Below, piece by piece: positions 23,848 through 33,478 of a DNA stretch of 64,000 nt. Within the stretch, counting starts at the first letter, position 1; each line of letters opens with the position of its first letter. The notes under the pieces were generated by a model. The model had not been told where the DNA came from and made no database searches. It saw nothing but the letters and a program-made list of their open reading frames with translations. The stretch lies in the NCBI RefSeq assembly GCF_036013975.1, contig NZ_CP107904.1:5047001-5111000 (forward strand), read 5' to 3'. The position numbers and the translations under genes were made by a program. Origin of the DNA: Kitasatospora sp. NBC_00458. Its GTDB lineage: Bacteria > Actinomycetota > Actinomycetes > Streptomycetales > Streptomycetaceae.

Positions 23848-25128
23848 ATGGCTATCGACACCGCCGCACCCGTCACCGTTGACCTCGGCCCCGCCGCCGC
23901 GCTGTCCTGTCGCGAGTGCGGCACCCGGTTCCCGCTCGGCCCCAGCTTCGCCTGTGTGGAGTGTTTCGGCCCGCTGGAGATCGCCTACGAGTTCGGCAGC
24001 GAGGGCGCGGAGGAGCTGCGCAAGCGCATCGAGGCCGGTCCGGCGTCGATCTGGCGGTACGCGCCGCTGCTGCCGGTGCCCGCCGACGTCGCCACCAAGC
24101 CGAACCTGAACCCCGGGTGGACCCCGCTGGTGAAGGCCGACAACCTGGGCCGCGAGCTCGGGTTCACCGCCCAGCTGCACGTCAAGGACGACTCGGGCAA
24201 CCCGACCCACTCCTTCAAGGACCGTGTGGTGGCGTGCGCGATCGAGGCGGCGCGGGCCTTCGGCTACACCACCCTCTCCTGCTCCTCGACCGGCAACCTG
24301 GCCGGTGCGGTGGGCGCGGCCGCGGCCCGGGCCGGCTTCAAGTCCTGCGTGTTCATCCCGCACGACCTGGAGCAGGGCAAGGTCGTCATGGCCGGTGTGT
24401 ACGGCGGCGAGCTGGTCGGCATCGAGGGCAACTACGACGACGTGAACCGCTTCTGCTCCGAGCTGATCGGCGACCCGGCCGGCGAGGGCTGGGGCTTCGT
24501 CAACGTCAACCTGCGCCCCTACTACGGCGAGGGCTCCAAGACGCTGGCGTACGAGATCTGCGAGCAGCTCGGCTGGCGGCTGCCGGAGCAGATCGTGATC
24601 CCGATCGCCTCGGGCTCGCAGCTGACCAAGATCGACAAGGGTCTGCAGGAGCTGATCAAGCTGGGCCTGGTCGAGGACCGGCCGTACCGGATCTTCGGCG
24701 CCCAGGCGGCGGGCTGCTCGCCGGTGTCGGCGGCGTTCAAGGCCGGCCACGACGTGATCCGGCCGGTCAAGCCGGACACCATCGCCAAGTCGCTGGCGAT
24801 CGGCAACCCGGCCGACGGCCCGTACGTGCTCGACATCGCCCGGCGCACCGGCGGTGCGGTGGAGGACGTGACGGACGAGGAGGTCGTGGCGGCGATCCGG
24901 CTGCTGGCCCGCACCGAGGGCGTCTTCGCCGAGACCGCGGGCGGGGTGACCGTCGGCGTGCTCAAGAAGCTCGTCGAGACCGGGCAGCTGGACCCGTCGA
25001 AGGAGACCGTCGCGATCAACACCGGCGACGGCCTCAAGACGCTCGACGCCGTCTCGGAGGCCGGCATGACCGCCGTGATCCGGCCGACGCTGGCCTCGTT
25101 CCGCGACGCCGGCCTGGCGTCGGCCTGA
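23848..25128 (+). CDS. thrC: Threonine synthase (ThrC)
   Basis: A PLP enzyme converting O-phosphohomoserine to threonine. The 426-residue protein has an N-terminal Cys-rich segment (LSCRECGTRFPLGPSFACVECFGPLEI, CxxC pairs), GWTPLVKADNLGRELG near residue 90, the PLP-lysine motif NPTHSFKDR near 118-126, SCSSTGNLAGAVGAAAARAG near 140, and a Gly/Ser phosphate-binding loop. ATG at 23848 fits the family start; ATG at 23824 lies within the ribosome binding site. The riboswitch upstream indicates SAM-dependent control. This is unusual, since the enzyme makes threonine, but homoserine is shared with methionine synthesis. The CysO-like gene follows 75 bp later. Confidence 0.94.
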   Translation: MAIDTAAPVTVDLGPAAALSCRECGTRFPLGPSFACVECFGPLEIAYEFGSEGAEELRKRIEAGPASIWRYAPLLPVPADVATKPNLNPGWTPLVKADNLGRELGFTAQLHVKDDSGNPTHSFKDRVVACAIEAARAFGYTTLSCSSTGNLAGAVGAAAARAGFKSCVFIPHDLEQGKVVMAGVYGGELVGIEGNYDDVNRFCSELIGDPAGEGWGFVNVNLRPYYGEGSKTLAYEICEQLGWRLPEQIVIPIASGSQLTKIDKGLQELIKLGLVEDRPYRIFGAQAAGCSPVSAAFKAGHDVIRPVKPDTIAKSLAIGNPADGPYVLDIARRTGGAVEDVTDEEVVAAIRLLARTEGVFAETAGGVTVGVLKKLVETGQLDPSKETVAINTGDGLKTLDAVSEAGMTAVIRPTLASFRDAGLASA

Positions 25129-25203
25129 CCGGCCCGTTCCGGGCCCTGCGCCCGCCGCCGTCCCAGCCCCGCCCCGCCCCCCCGCAACGAGGAGATGACC
25201 CCC

Positions 25204-25482
25204 ATGAGCGCCAACGTCCGCATCCCGACCATCCTGCGCACCTACACCGGCGGCGCCAGTGAGGTGGCCGCCGAGGGCGCGACCCTGGGCGACGTCATCG
25301 CCGACCTGGAGAAGAACCACGCCGGGATCGCCGCGCGCATCCTGGACGACACCGGCAAGCTGCGCCGTTTCGTGAACGTCTACGTGAACGACGACGACGT
25401 GCGGTTCGCCGAGGGCCTGGCGACGGAGATCAAGGACGGCGCGAGCGTCTCGATCATTCCGGCGGTGGCCGGCGGCTGCTGA
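25204..25482 (+). CDS. MoaD/ThiS-family sulfur carrier (CysO-like)
   Basis: A 92-residue ubiquitin-fold sulfur carrier. The sequence NVRIPTILRTYTGG...GATLGDVIADLEKNHAGIAARILDD...RRFVNVYVNDDDVRF...VSIIPAVAGGC closely follows actinobacterial CysO, which as a thiocarboxylate donates sulfur for CysM-dependent cysteine synthesis. The functional C-terminus of such carriers is Gly-Gly, but here a genetically encoded Cys follows (GGC stop). A protease of the Mec/JAMM type would have to remove it before activation. ATG at 25204 is used, 11 nt after GAGGAG; ATG 25195 is too close to that site. It is probably co-transcribed with thrC and ends in a strong terminator. Confidence 0.87.
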   Translation: MSANVRIPTILRTYTGGASEVAAEGATLGDVIADLEKNHAGIAARILDDTGKLRRFVNVYVNDDDVRFAEGLATEIKDGASVSIIPAVAGGC

Positions 25483-25499
25483 GCGCCTTTTCGCCGTTC

Positions 25500-25550
25500 C
25501 CGGCCGTCCGCAGCACGGAATTCCGTGCCGCGGACGGCCGGTCGTATTTT
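25500..25550 (+). terminator. Intrinsic terminator with T tract after the CysO-like gene
   Basis: A 12-bp perfect stem (25500-25511 with 25530-25541; CCGGCCGTCCGC and complement) continues inside as the palindrome GCACGGAATTCCGTGC. It is followed by TCGTATTTT, a rare U-rich tail for this genome. Confidence 0.88.
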
Positions 25551-26045
25551 GGCGGGAATATTTTCTGTCCGAGTCGGAGTAAAGTGTCGCTGTACCGGGA
25601 ACAGCGCCACCCCTCCCCGCTCTCCCCGCGACCCGATCCGCCCGCACCCGTACCGCCGCCGACCGTCCGGTCGTTGAGACCGGCGACCGGGCCGCGGCGG
25701 GGAAACATGTCAGGCCGGTGTCAGAATTCTGGAGTGGATTTCGGGCATTCCGTCCGCTATGTCCGGGAGGAAAGGCGGCTTTCCTTCCGATTGCTCCCGG
25801 ACTGTCCCCCGATTGTCCCGGGGAATTCCCAACCTTTGACCCTGTTGCAGAGGGCGTCGATCCGGATACATTCAGCCGCGGTCGACGCAATCGCCCGTTC
25901 GCCGGATGTCCTCCGGCGGCGCCCGGGGGATTGCGGCGTGCACGGCTGCGTCCAGGGGGGGTTCCCCGGGCCGGCCTCCAACCAGACCCGGGCCCGCAGA
26001 CCTGCGGGCGCGTGAAGGGCCAGCACAGCACTAGGGGAGTTCGGA
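25551..26045 (+). promoter_or_regulatory. Long leader/promoter region of the first cold-shock gene
   Basis: About 495 bp without a convincing gene, less GC-rich than its surroundings. A candidate promoter is TTGCAG (25845-25850), 16 bp, TACATT (25867-25872). This would give a 5' leader of about 165 nt, consistent with the long structured leaders of cold-shock mRNAs. A small hairpin GGAAAG-gcgg-CTTTCC lies at 25769-25784. The promoter call is tentative. Confidence 0.35.
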
Positions 26046-26249
26046 ATGGCTCAGGGCACCGTCAAGTGGTTCAACGCGGAGAAGGGCTACGGCTTCATCG
26101 CGGTCGACGGTGGTGCGGACGTCTTCGTCCACTACAGCGCGATCCAGATGGACGGCTACCGCACCCTTGAGGAGGGCCAGCGGGTCGAGTTCGAGATCTC
26201 TCAGGGGCAGAAGGGCCCGCAGGCGGACATGGTCCGCGCGGCGGTCTGA
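26046..26249 (+). CDS. Cold-shock protein (CspA family)
   Basis: A 67-residue single cold-shock domain, an RNA/ssDNA-binding beta-barrel. RNP1 KGYGFIAV and RNP2 DVFVHYSAI are intact, starting MAQGTVKWFNAEKGYGF. Length and sequence are typical of the abundant streptomycete Csp family, acting as RNA chaperones; paralogue identity cannot be assigned. GGGAG lies upstream (about 26034-26039). A second, longer cold-shock-domain gene occurs at 50.7 kb. A 17-bp terminator follows. Confidence 0.95.
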   Translation: MAQGTVKWFNAEKGYGFIAVDGGADVFVHYSAIQMDGYRTLEEGQRVEFEISQGQKGPQADMVRAAV

Positions 26250-26306
26250 CCTTTCCGACACCCAGGGGTTCGGCTCGGCCCATCGGCTGGTGCACCTCTC
26301 GCTTCA

Positions 26307-26344
26307 CGACGGGCCCGTACGGCACTCGCCGTACGGGCCCGTCG
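26307..26344 (+). terminator. Terminator after cold-shock gene
   Basis: A perfect 17-bp stem (26307-26323 with 26328-26344; CGACGGGCCCGTACGGC and complement) with the 4-nt loop ACTC, separating the cold-shock gene from the groEL promoter. Confidence 0.85.
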
Positions 26345-26502
26345 GCGTGCCCGGCCGCGGTCGGAGGGCGGCCGGGGCGGGGCCGTCGGGGCGGTGCGGC
26401 GGGGCCGCGGGCGCGGTGTCGAGCGGCCGCGGGCGCGGTGCGCGGGGGTGGCCGGGGCGGCGGGCGGAGGGGTTCGCCGGGGCTCGCGGATCGCCGATTG
26501 GG

Positions 26503-26529
26503 CTTGCACTCGCCCACCCAGAGTGCTAA
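26503..26529. promoter_or_regulatory. CIRCE element 1 (HrcA operator), groEL promoter
   Basis: CTTGCACTC-N9-GAGTGCTAA matches the HrcA operator TTAGCACTC-N9-GAGTGCTAA at 16 of 18 positions. Its right half is perfect. Confidence 0.7.
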
Positions 26530-26538
26530 TCATTGGCG

Positions 26539-26565
26539 TTAGCACTCACAGCTTGAGAGTGATAA
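26539..26565. promoter_or_regulatory. CIRCE element 2 (HrcA operator), groEL promoter
   Basis: TTAGCACTC-N9-GAGTGATAA matches CIRCE at 17 of 18 positions. It starts nine bases after element 1, so four half-sites repeat with a constant 9-bp gap. It lies about 120 bp upstream of the groEL ATG. The 26345-26502 stretch before it holds nothing I recognise. Confidence 0.88.
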
Positions 26566-26687
26566 GCGGACCGGGTCGGTGAGGCCCCAGGGAGCGGTAG
26601 GGGAATGGGACCCCCGCATACCAGGGCCGTCCGTCGCGGGCACCCCTTGGTCCGAGCAGTCGACCGTGTCCCGGAGGACCACTTCAG

Positions 26688-28307
<1,620 letters not shown>

Positions 28308-28334
28308 TCCTCCGGGGTCGGACGGTTCCTCGTT

Positions 28335-28370
28335 CGCACGGGCGGTTCCCTCCGGGGGGCCGCCCGTGCG
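28335..28370 (+). terminator. Terminator after groEL
   Basis: A perfect 11-bp stem CGCACGGGCGG (28335-28345) with 28360-28370 and a 14-nt loop, 27 bp after the stop codon. Confidence 0.7.
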
Positions 28371-28413
28371 GCGTTGTGCGGGGGCGTGCCCCCGGGTTTG
28401 GGAGAATGGGCCG

Positions 28414-28773
28414 ATGGCTTCGACTGACGACATCGAGACGGCGCTGCACACCGCACGGGCGCTGATCCTGGCCGACCTGACCGCACGGGACGTGGCGGAC
28501 GCCGCCGTGGTGTCGCTGGTCGAGCAGGCCGTGACACACCGGCGCTGGTGGCTGGAGCAGTGGCCGGACGGCACCGAGTACGTGCTCGGGCTGGTGGCCC
28601 AGGACGTCCAGGACGCGCTGCTGGAGAACTACGGGCGCTGGCCGCTCTGCGCCGAGTGCGCGGCGGACGGCGACCCGCACGCGCTCGGCGTGGAGCCCGA
28701 GCTGGGGCCGGAGCCGCACTGGGTCTGCGGCAAGCAGGGCGCGGTGGTGGCGCCCGTCGGGCGGCTCGCCTGA
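28414..28773 (+). CDS. Conserved hypothetical protein downstream of groEL
   Basis: A 119-residue soluble acidic protein. It has a helical N-terminal half (MASTDDIETALHTARALILADLTARDVADAAVVSLVEQAVTHRRWWLEQW) and a short Cys-containing segment WPLCAECAADGDPHALGVEPELGPEPHWVCG. The CxxC plus a later Cys and two His residues could bind a metal. No enzymatic family was recognised. GAGAAT ends six nucleotides before ATG 28414 and the GGGAG upstream overlaps it, so either a leaderless or a short-leader message is possible. The in-frame extension to 28291 runs through the groEL terminator and is rejected. Confidence 0.65.
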   Translation: MASTDDIETALHTARALILADLTARDVADAAVVSLVEQAVTHRRWWLEQWPDGTEYVLGLVAQDVQDALLENYGRWPLCAECAADGDPHALGVEPELGPEPHWVCGKQGAVVAPVGRLA

Positions 28774-28950
28774 CGTCCGGTCCGCCCGGGGCGCGCCGTC
28801 CGTCGCGCTGCTCCTCGCCCGCCTCGCCCGCCGCTCCACCTGCTCCGCTCCTCGCTCCTCGCTCCTCGCCTTCGCCGCCGTCGCGCCTCCGGGTGCGGCG
28901 GCGGCTTTTCGCTGGTCGGGGCCCCTGTCGTGGTGTGGTCGTGCATCTGC

Positions 28951-28976
28951 ATATGTAGTCTACCGACTTATGCCGG
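28951..28976. promoter_or_regulatory. Sequence words shared with the padR promoter
   Basis: ATATGTAGTC (28951-28960) and TATGCCGG (28969-28976) both recur in the padR promoter around 33480-33505. They lie in the AT-rich stretch upstream of the exporter operon and suggest a common regulator, plausibly the PadR protein itself. The rest of 28774-28950 holds only short GCTCCTC tandem copies around 28845-28868. Confidence 0.5.
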
Positions 28977-29006
28977 ATACTTGAGTCATCCCCCTCGGGC
29001 GATGTA

Positions 29007-29023
29007 TACATACTCGGTATGTA
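29007..29023. promoter_or_regulatory. Palindromic operator TACATAC-TCG-GTATGTA
   Basis: A perfect 17-bp palindrome located 53 bp upstream of the ABC ATPase start, overlapping a second palindrome ATGTATACAT (29002-29011). AT-rich inverted repeats of this size are typical of PadR-family operators. Confidence 0.6.
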
Positions 29024-29075
29024 GGGCGTCGGTGGCCGCGAGGCCGCCCGCCCCCGCGAAACGAGGGGGAGAACC

Positions 29076-29828
29076 ATGTCCCAGCCAGATTCCGCCCGAC
29101 CCGTCCTGCACCTGCGGAACGTCATCCGGGTGCACGGACAGGGATCGGTCCAGGTGTACGCGCTGCGCGGCGTCGAGCTGGCCGTCCACCCGGGCGAGTT
29201 CGTCGCCGTGATGGGGCCCTCCGGCTCCGGCAAGTCCACCCTGCTCACCCTGGCCGGCGGTCTCGACCGGCCCACCGGCGGGCAGGTGGTGGTCGAGGGC
29301 GTCGAACTCGGCGGGCTGAACCGGACCGGGCTCGCGGCCCTCCGCCGCCGCTCGGTCGGCTACGTCTTCCAGGACTACAACCTGATCCCGGCCCTCACCG
29401 CCGCCGAGAACATCGCGCTGCCCCGGGAACTGGACGGCACCTCCGGGCGGGCCGCCCGCCGCGAGGCGCTCACCGCCCTGGAGGAACTCGGCATCCCCGA
29501 GCTCGCGAACCGCTTCCCCGAGGAGATGTCCGGCGGCCAGCAGCAGCGCGTCGCCATCGCCCGCGCCCTGGTCGGCGACCGCCGCCTCGTCCTCGCCGAC
29601 GAGCCCACCGGCGCCCTCGACTCCGCCACCGGCGAGGCCGTCCTCGGGGTGCTGCGCGCCCGCTGCGACGCCGGCGCCGCGGCCATGATGGTCACCCACG
29701 ACCCCCGGCACGCCGTCTGGGCCGACCGCGTCGTCTTCCTGCGCGACGGCCGGATCGTCGACGAGAGCATCGGCCGGGACGCCGAGACCCTGCTGCAGCT
29801 GTCCAGCCGGAACGGGGCCGGCCGATGA
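29076..29828 (+). CDS. ABC transporter ATP-binding protein (MacB/LolD type)
   Basis: A 250-residue nucleotide-binding subunit. Walker A GPSGSGKSTLL is near residue 49, Q-loop FQDYNLIPALT near 97, signature SGGQQQRVAIARAL near 152, Walker B LVLADEPTGALDS near 172, and the H-loop VTHDPRHA near 207. The LNRTGLAALRRRSVGYVFQDYNL region is that of the LolD/MacB/FtsE branch, which pairs with FtsX-like permeases and moves peptides, antibiotics or lipoproteins outwards or acts mechanically. The start is preceded by GAGGGGGAG. The stop overlaps the permease start (ATGA). Control by the upstream palindromes and the PadR protein is likely. Confidence 0.93.
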   Translation: MSQPDSARPVLHLRNVIRVHGQGSVQVYALRGVELAVHPGEFVAVMGPSGSGKSTLLTLAGGLDRPTGGQVVVEGVELGGLNRTGLAALRRRSVGYVFQDYNLIPALTAAENIALPRELDGTSGRAARREALTALEELGIPELANRFPEEMSGGQQQRVAIARALVGDRRLVLADEPTGALDSATGEAVLGVLRARCDAGAAAMMVTHDPRHAVWADRVVFLRDGRIVDESIGRDAETLLQLSSRNGAGR

Positions 29829-32575
29829 GACTCCCCGCCCTGCGCGTCGCGCTGCGCATCGCCCGCCGCGACGCCCTGCGAGCCAAGGGCCGCAGCGCCC
29901 TCGTCGTCGCCATGATCGCGCTGCCCGTCCTCGGCGTCACCGGCGCCGACGTGGTCTACCGCAGCGGCCAGCTCACCCCCGGCGAGCGGGTCGAGCGGGT
30001 GATGGGCGAGAGCGACGCCCTGCTCACCGCCTACCGTCCGGGCCGCTCCGTCGAACAGGCCCCGGTCGCCGAGGACGGCGTCCGGGTGCTGCCGGCCGCC
30101 GAGGGGTCCACCGCCGAGCAGCAGCGGGCCGCCGGGACCGCCCCGGCCACCCTGGCCGCCGAGCTGCTGCCGCGCGGCACCGTCCTGCTGCCGGCCACCC
30201 CCGGGCCCGAGGTGAGCGCCTCGACCCGGGAGGGCCTCCTCACCACCGCGACCGCCGAGGCCGACCTGACCACGCCGGTCTGGTCCGGCCGGCTCGACCT
30301 GGTCGACGGCCGGGCGCCGGCCGCGCCGCACGAGGCCGCCGCCACCCGGGCCTTCCTCGACGAGGCGGGGCTGCGGCTCGGCGACTCCACCACGCTCAAG
30401 GGCGTGGACGCGCCGTTCACCCTGACCGGCGTGGTCGAGCACCCCGGTGACCTCGGCAAGGTGGAGCTGATCGGCCGGCCCGGCGAGGTGATCGCCCCGC
30501 TCACGGCGGCGCTCGCACCGGCCGGGACCCCGGGGCTGACCGCGTCCGGCACCGACGAGGGCGCCCCGCCCGAGCAGTGGCTGGTGCGGCTGCCGGCCGG
30601 CGAACGGCTCGACTGGGACGAGGTCCGGGAGTTCAACCGGTACGGCTTCACCGTCACCTCCCGGGCCGTCACCCTCGACCCGCCGGACCCGTCCGCCGTC
30701 CCGTACCGGCAGAACGCGTGGGCGGGCGTCGCGTCCGCCTCCGACGACCGGACCGTCGTGCTCGTCACCGTCGTCGGGATGGCACTGCTGGAGGTCGCGC
30801 TGCTGGCCGGCCCCGCGTTCGCCGTGGGCGCCCGCCGCTCGCGCCGCCAGCTCGCCCTGATCGGCGCAGCCGGCGGACACCGCGGCCACGTCCGCGCCGT
30901 CGTCCTCGGTGCCGGACTGGTGCTCGGGCTGGCCGGCGCCGCGCTCGGCGTCGGACTCGGCACCGTCCTGGTCGCCGCGGTGCGGCCCTGGGCGGAGGAG
31001 GCGGGCGGCAGCCGTTTCGGGCACTTCGCGCTGGCCCCGCTCGACCTGCTGGCGATCGGCGGCGTCGGTGTCCTCACCGCACTGCTGGCCGCCGTGCTGC
31101 CGGCCGTCCAGGCCGCCCGCCGCGACGTGGTGGCCGGCCTGACCGGCCGGGACACCGTCACCGCCCCCAGCCGCTGGGTCCCCGTCCTGGGCCTGCTGCT
31201 GGTCGGCACCGGCGCGGCCGTGGCGCTCTACGGCGTCGGCACCTACGAGACCGGCGGCATGCCGGTGGTCGGGACCTTCAGCGCCCGGACGCTCTCGGTG
31301 CTCGCCGGCGCGGCCACCGCCGAACTGGGCCTGCTGCTCTTCACCCCGATGCTGATCGCCCTGTTCGGCCGGCTGGCCCGCCGGCTGCCGCTCGGGCCCC
31401 GGCTCGCCCTGCGCGACTCGGCCCGCCACCGGGGCCGCACCGCACCGGCCGTGGCCGCCGTGCTGGCCGCCGTCGCCGGGGCCGTCGCCGTCGGCGTCTA
31501 CACCACCGGCACCGAGGCGCAGGACCGCGCCGACTACCGGCCGTCGGCCCCGATCGGCGCCGTCGTGGTCGACGCCGCCCTCAAGGCGGACAGTCCGCAG
31601 CTGGCGCGGCTGCGCAGCGGTGTCGAGAAGGACCTGCCGGGCCTCGGCGCCCGCGCCGACGTGTACGACGTCGTCTACGTCTTCTGCCCGGAGTGCTCCT
31701 CCAGCGTCCTGCTCAAGGGGACCGGCCGGCCCGAGCCGGGCATGGCCCGGGCGCGGACCCTGGCGGGGGACGCGACCGTCCTGCACAACCTCTTCGGGCT
31801 GCACGACCGGACGGCGGAGGAGGCGCTGGCGGCCGGCAAGACGGTCGTCTTCGACCCCGCCTACCTGCACGACGGCCAGGCCGTGCTGACCATGCAGGGC
31901 GGTGCCGGGGCGGCTCCGCTCCAGCCCGGCGAGGTGCCGAAGCCGGACCGGCGGGAGGTCGGCGTCGAGGCCGTGCTCGTCGCGAACCCGGAGGCCGCCC
32001 GGTTCGGCGCGGCGCTGATGAGCCCCGAGGCGGTGCGGAAGGCCGCCCTCGACGCCCGCCCGGCCGGGTCGGTCTGGCTGCCGGAGACCGCGCCCACCCC
32101 GAAGGAGCAGCAGCGGGCCGAGGCGACCGTGGCGCGGATCGTCCCGTTCGCCCGGCTCCAGGTGGAGCGCGGCTACCAGCCGAAGGGGGACCTGAACACC
32201 CTCGCGCTCACCGGGTTCGCCGCCGTCGTGGTGCTGGGCGCCGCGGCCGTGGCCACCGGGCTCGCCGCCGCCGACTCGCGCAACGACCAGGCCACGCTGG
32301 CCGCGGTCGGCGCGCCGCCGCGGATCCGGCGGGTGCAGGCCGGGCTGCAGTGCGTGCTGATCGCGGGGATCGGGGCGGTGCTCGGCACGGTCAGCGGGTT
32401 CGTGCCCGCGATGGGACTGCTCCGGGCGCACGGCGCCGGGCACTCGGGGGCGGCGTCCTTCGCCGCGCCCTGGGGGGTGATCCTGCTGGTCACGGTGGTG
32501 CTGCCGGTGGTGGCGGGGCTGGGTGCGGCCGCGTTCACCGGTGGGAGGCTGCCGTTGGCGCGGCGGGCGGGGTGA
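29825..32575 (+). CDS. FtsX-like ABC transporter permease
   Basis: A 916-residue membrane subunit made of two tandem FtsX units. An N-terminal helix (about 20-38) is followed by a large extracytoplasmic domain (40-310). Three helices lie near 315-425, then one near 455-475 and 500-520, and another helix starts the second unit near 550-570. A second large loop follows, containing a CPECSSS motif near residue 622 (possible disulfide or metal). Three C-terminal helices occupy about 795-905. The substrate is unknown; similar PadR-controlled systems export antimicrobial peptides or other envelope-stress agents. It is translationally coupled to the ATPase by an ATGA overlap. Confidence 0.9.
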   Translation: MRLPALRVALRIARRDALRAKGRSALVVAMIALPVLGVTGADVVYRSGQLTPGERVERVMGESDALLTAYRPGRSVEQAPVAEDGVRVLPAAEGSTAEQQRAAGTAPATLAAELLPRGTVLLPATPGPEVSASTREGLLTTATAEADLTTPVWSGRLDLVDGRAPAAPHEAAATRAFLDEAGLRLGDSTTLKGVDAPFTLTGVVEHPGDLGKVELIGRPGEVIAPLTAALAPAGTPGLTASGTDEGAPPEQWLVRLPAGERLDWDEVREFNRYGFTVTSRAVTLDPPDPSAVPYRQNAWAGVASASDDRTVVLVTVVGMALLEVALLAGPAFAVGARRSRRQLALIGAAGGHRGHVRAVVLGAGLVLGLAGAALGVGLGTVLVAAVRPWAEEAGGSRFGHFALAPLDLLAIGGVGVLTALLAAVLPAVQAARRDVVAGLTGRDTVTAPSRWVPVLGLLLVGTGAAVALYGVGTYETGGMPVVGTFSARTLSVLAGAATAELGLLLFTPMLIALFGRLARRLPLGPRLALRDSARHRGRTAPAVAAVLAAVAGAVAVGVYTTGTEAQDRADYRPSAPIGAVVVDAALKADSPQLARLRSGVEKDLPGLGARADVYDVVYVFCPECSSSVLLKGTGRPEPGMARARTLAGDATVLHNLFGLHDRTAEEALAAGKTVVFDPAYLHDGQAVLTMQGGAGAAPLQPGEVPKPDRREVGVEAVLVANPEAARFGAALMSPEAVRKAALDARPAGSVWLPETAPTPKEQQRAEATVARIVPFARLQVERGYQPKGDLNTLALTGFAAVVVLGAAAVATGLAAADSRNDQATLAAVGAPPRIRRVQAGLQCVLIAGIGAVLGTVSGFVPAMGLLRAHGAGHSGAASFAAPWGVILLVTVVLPVVAGLGAAAFTGGRLPLARRAG

Positions 32576-32617
32576 CGGACGGCGCTCCGGCGCCCTCGTC
32601 CGGTGGCCCCGCACCGA

Positions 32618-32647
32618 CGGGCCCGGCCGCTTCGGCGGCCGGGCCCG
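32618..32647. terminator. Bidirectional terminator with UUCG tetraloop
   Basis: A perfect 13-bp stem CGGGCCCGGCCGC (32618-32630) with 32635-32647, closed by C(TTCG)G, an exceptionally stable tetraloop. It lies between the permease and the convergent HD-domain gene. Confidence 0.85.
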
Positions 32648-32745
32648 ATCCGGTGTCCCGGTCCTCCGGTGTCCCGGTCTTTCGGCGTCCGGTCCTTCGC
32701 CGCCCCGGTCCTCCGGCTTGCGGGGCCTCCGGACGCGGGGCGGGG

Positions 32746-33426
32746 TCAGGCGCCGGTCGGTCCGCTCGCGCCGGTCGGTTCGGCGAGTTGGGCGAGTTGG
32801 GCGAGTTCGGCGGTCAGGTTGGCGCGGGCGGGGGCGTCGAACCGCTCGCGCGCGGTGGGCGTGCGGTAGAGCGCGGGGAGCGCGAGGAGTCGGCGGAGCA
32901 CGGCCGCGCGCCCGGCCCGGAAGTCCGGCTCGGGGACGAAGGCGTACTCCTCCCGGACGGCGGCCGCGTACGCGGCGTAGGCCTCCGGGGTGCCGCCGAG
33001 GACGGCGAGGTCGGCGTCGCAGAGCACCTCGCCGTCGCGGTCGCCGGGCCCGGGGTGGTGGGTGACGGTGAGCCGGACCAGCCGGGCGACCTCGTCGACC
33101 CGTGCGGCGGGGAGTCCGGCCCCGGCGAGGGCCCGGACGGCGAGGACGGCGCTGCGTTCCTCGTTCTCGGACCGGTCCGGGCGGTAGACGGCGTCGTGGA
33201 ACCAGGCGGCGAGCCGGACGGCGTCCGGGTCGTCGGCGTGGCCGGCGAGCGCGTCCACGTGGGCCAGCACCGCCCGCAGGTGGCCGGTGGAGTGGTAGCG
33301 GCGCTGCGGCTCGGCCCAGCGGCGCAGCAGCTCCCGGCCGGCCGGTTCGGGGTCGTCCGCGGCGCCGCAGCGGCGGAGCAGGGCGGTCCAGGCGGCGAGG
33401 AGGTCGGGATCGGGCGCGTCGGGCAT
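32746..33426 (-). CDS. HD-domain phosphohydrolase-like protein
   Basis: A 226-residue soluble protein related to predicted metal-dependent HD phosphohydrolases. It shows RRYHSTGHLRAVLAHV (first His) near residue 43, AAWFHDAVY (the HD dyad) near 75, ENEERSAVLAVRAL, LTVTHHP near 118, and CDADLAVLGG (metal Asp) near 135. The substrate is unknown. The start at 33426 is preferred: CAGAAT lies six nucleotides upstream, with no Shine-Dalgarno, suggesting a leaderless transcript divergent from padR. It sits between the exporter operon and its putative regulator but on the opposite strand, and seems functionally separate. Confidence 0.82.
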   Translation of the reverse strand: MPDAPDPDLLAAWTALLRRCGAADDPEPAGRELLRRWAEPQRRYHSTGHLRAVLAHVDALAGHADDPDAVRLAAWFHDAVYRPDRSENEERSAVLAVRALAGAGLPAARVDEVARLVRLTVTHHPGPGDRDGEVLCDADLAVLGGTPEAYAAYAAAVREEYAFVPEPDFRAGRAAVLRRLLALPALYRTPTARERFDAPARANLTAELAQLAQLAEPTGASGPTGA

Positions 33427-33478
33427 GGGGCCATTCTGTCCGGGCCCGGCGGACCGGTGAGCGGTTCTACTGGACTGG

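Noticed and set aside
25584..26015. Open frames between the CysO-like gene and the cold-shock gene
   Set aside because: They have no ribosome binding site, unlike codon usage and no recognisable domain. The region reads as a leader or promoter.
26521..26547. GAGTGCTAA-N9-TTAGCACTC read as a single CIRCE element
   Set aside because: The half-sites are in the everted order. The correctly oriented elements are the flanking pairs 26503-26529 and 26539-26565.
28845..28868. GCTCCTC heptamer repeated three to four times
   Set aside because: Too short and GC-simple to interpret, lying in a non-coding gap without other signal.
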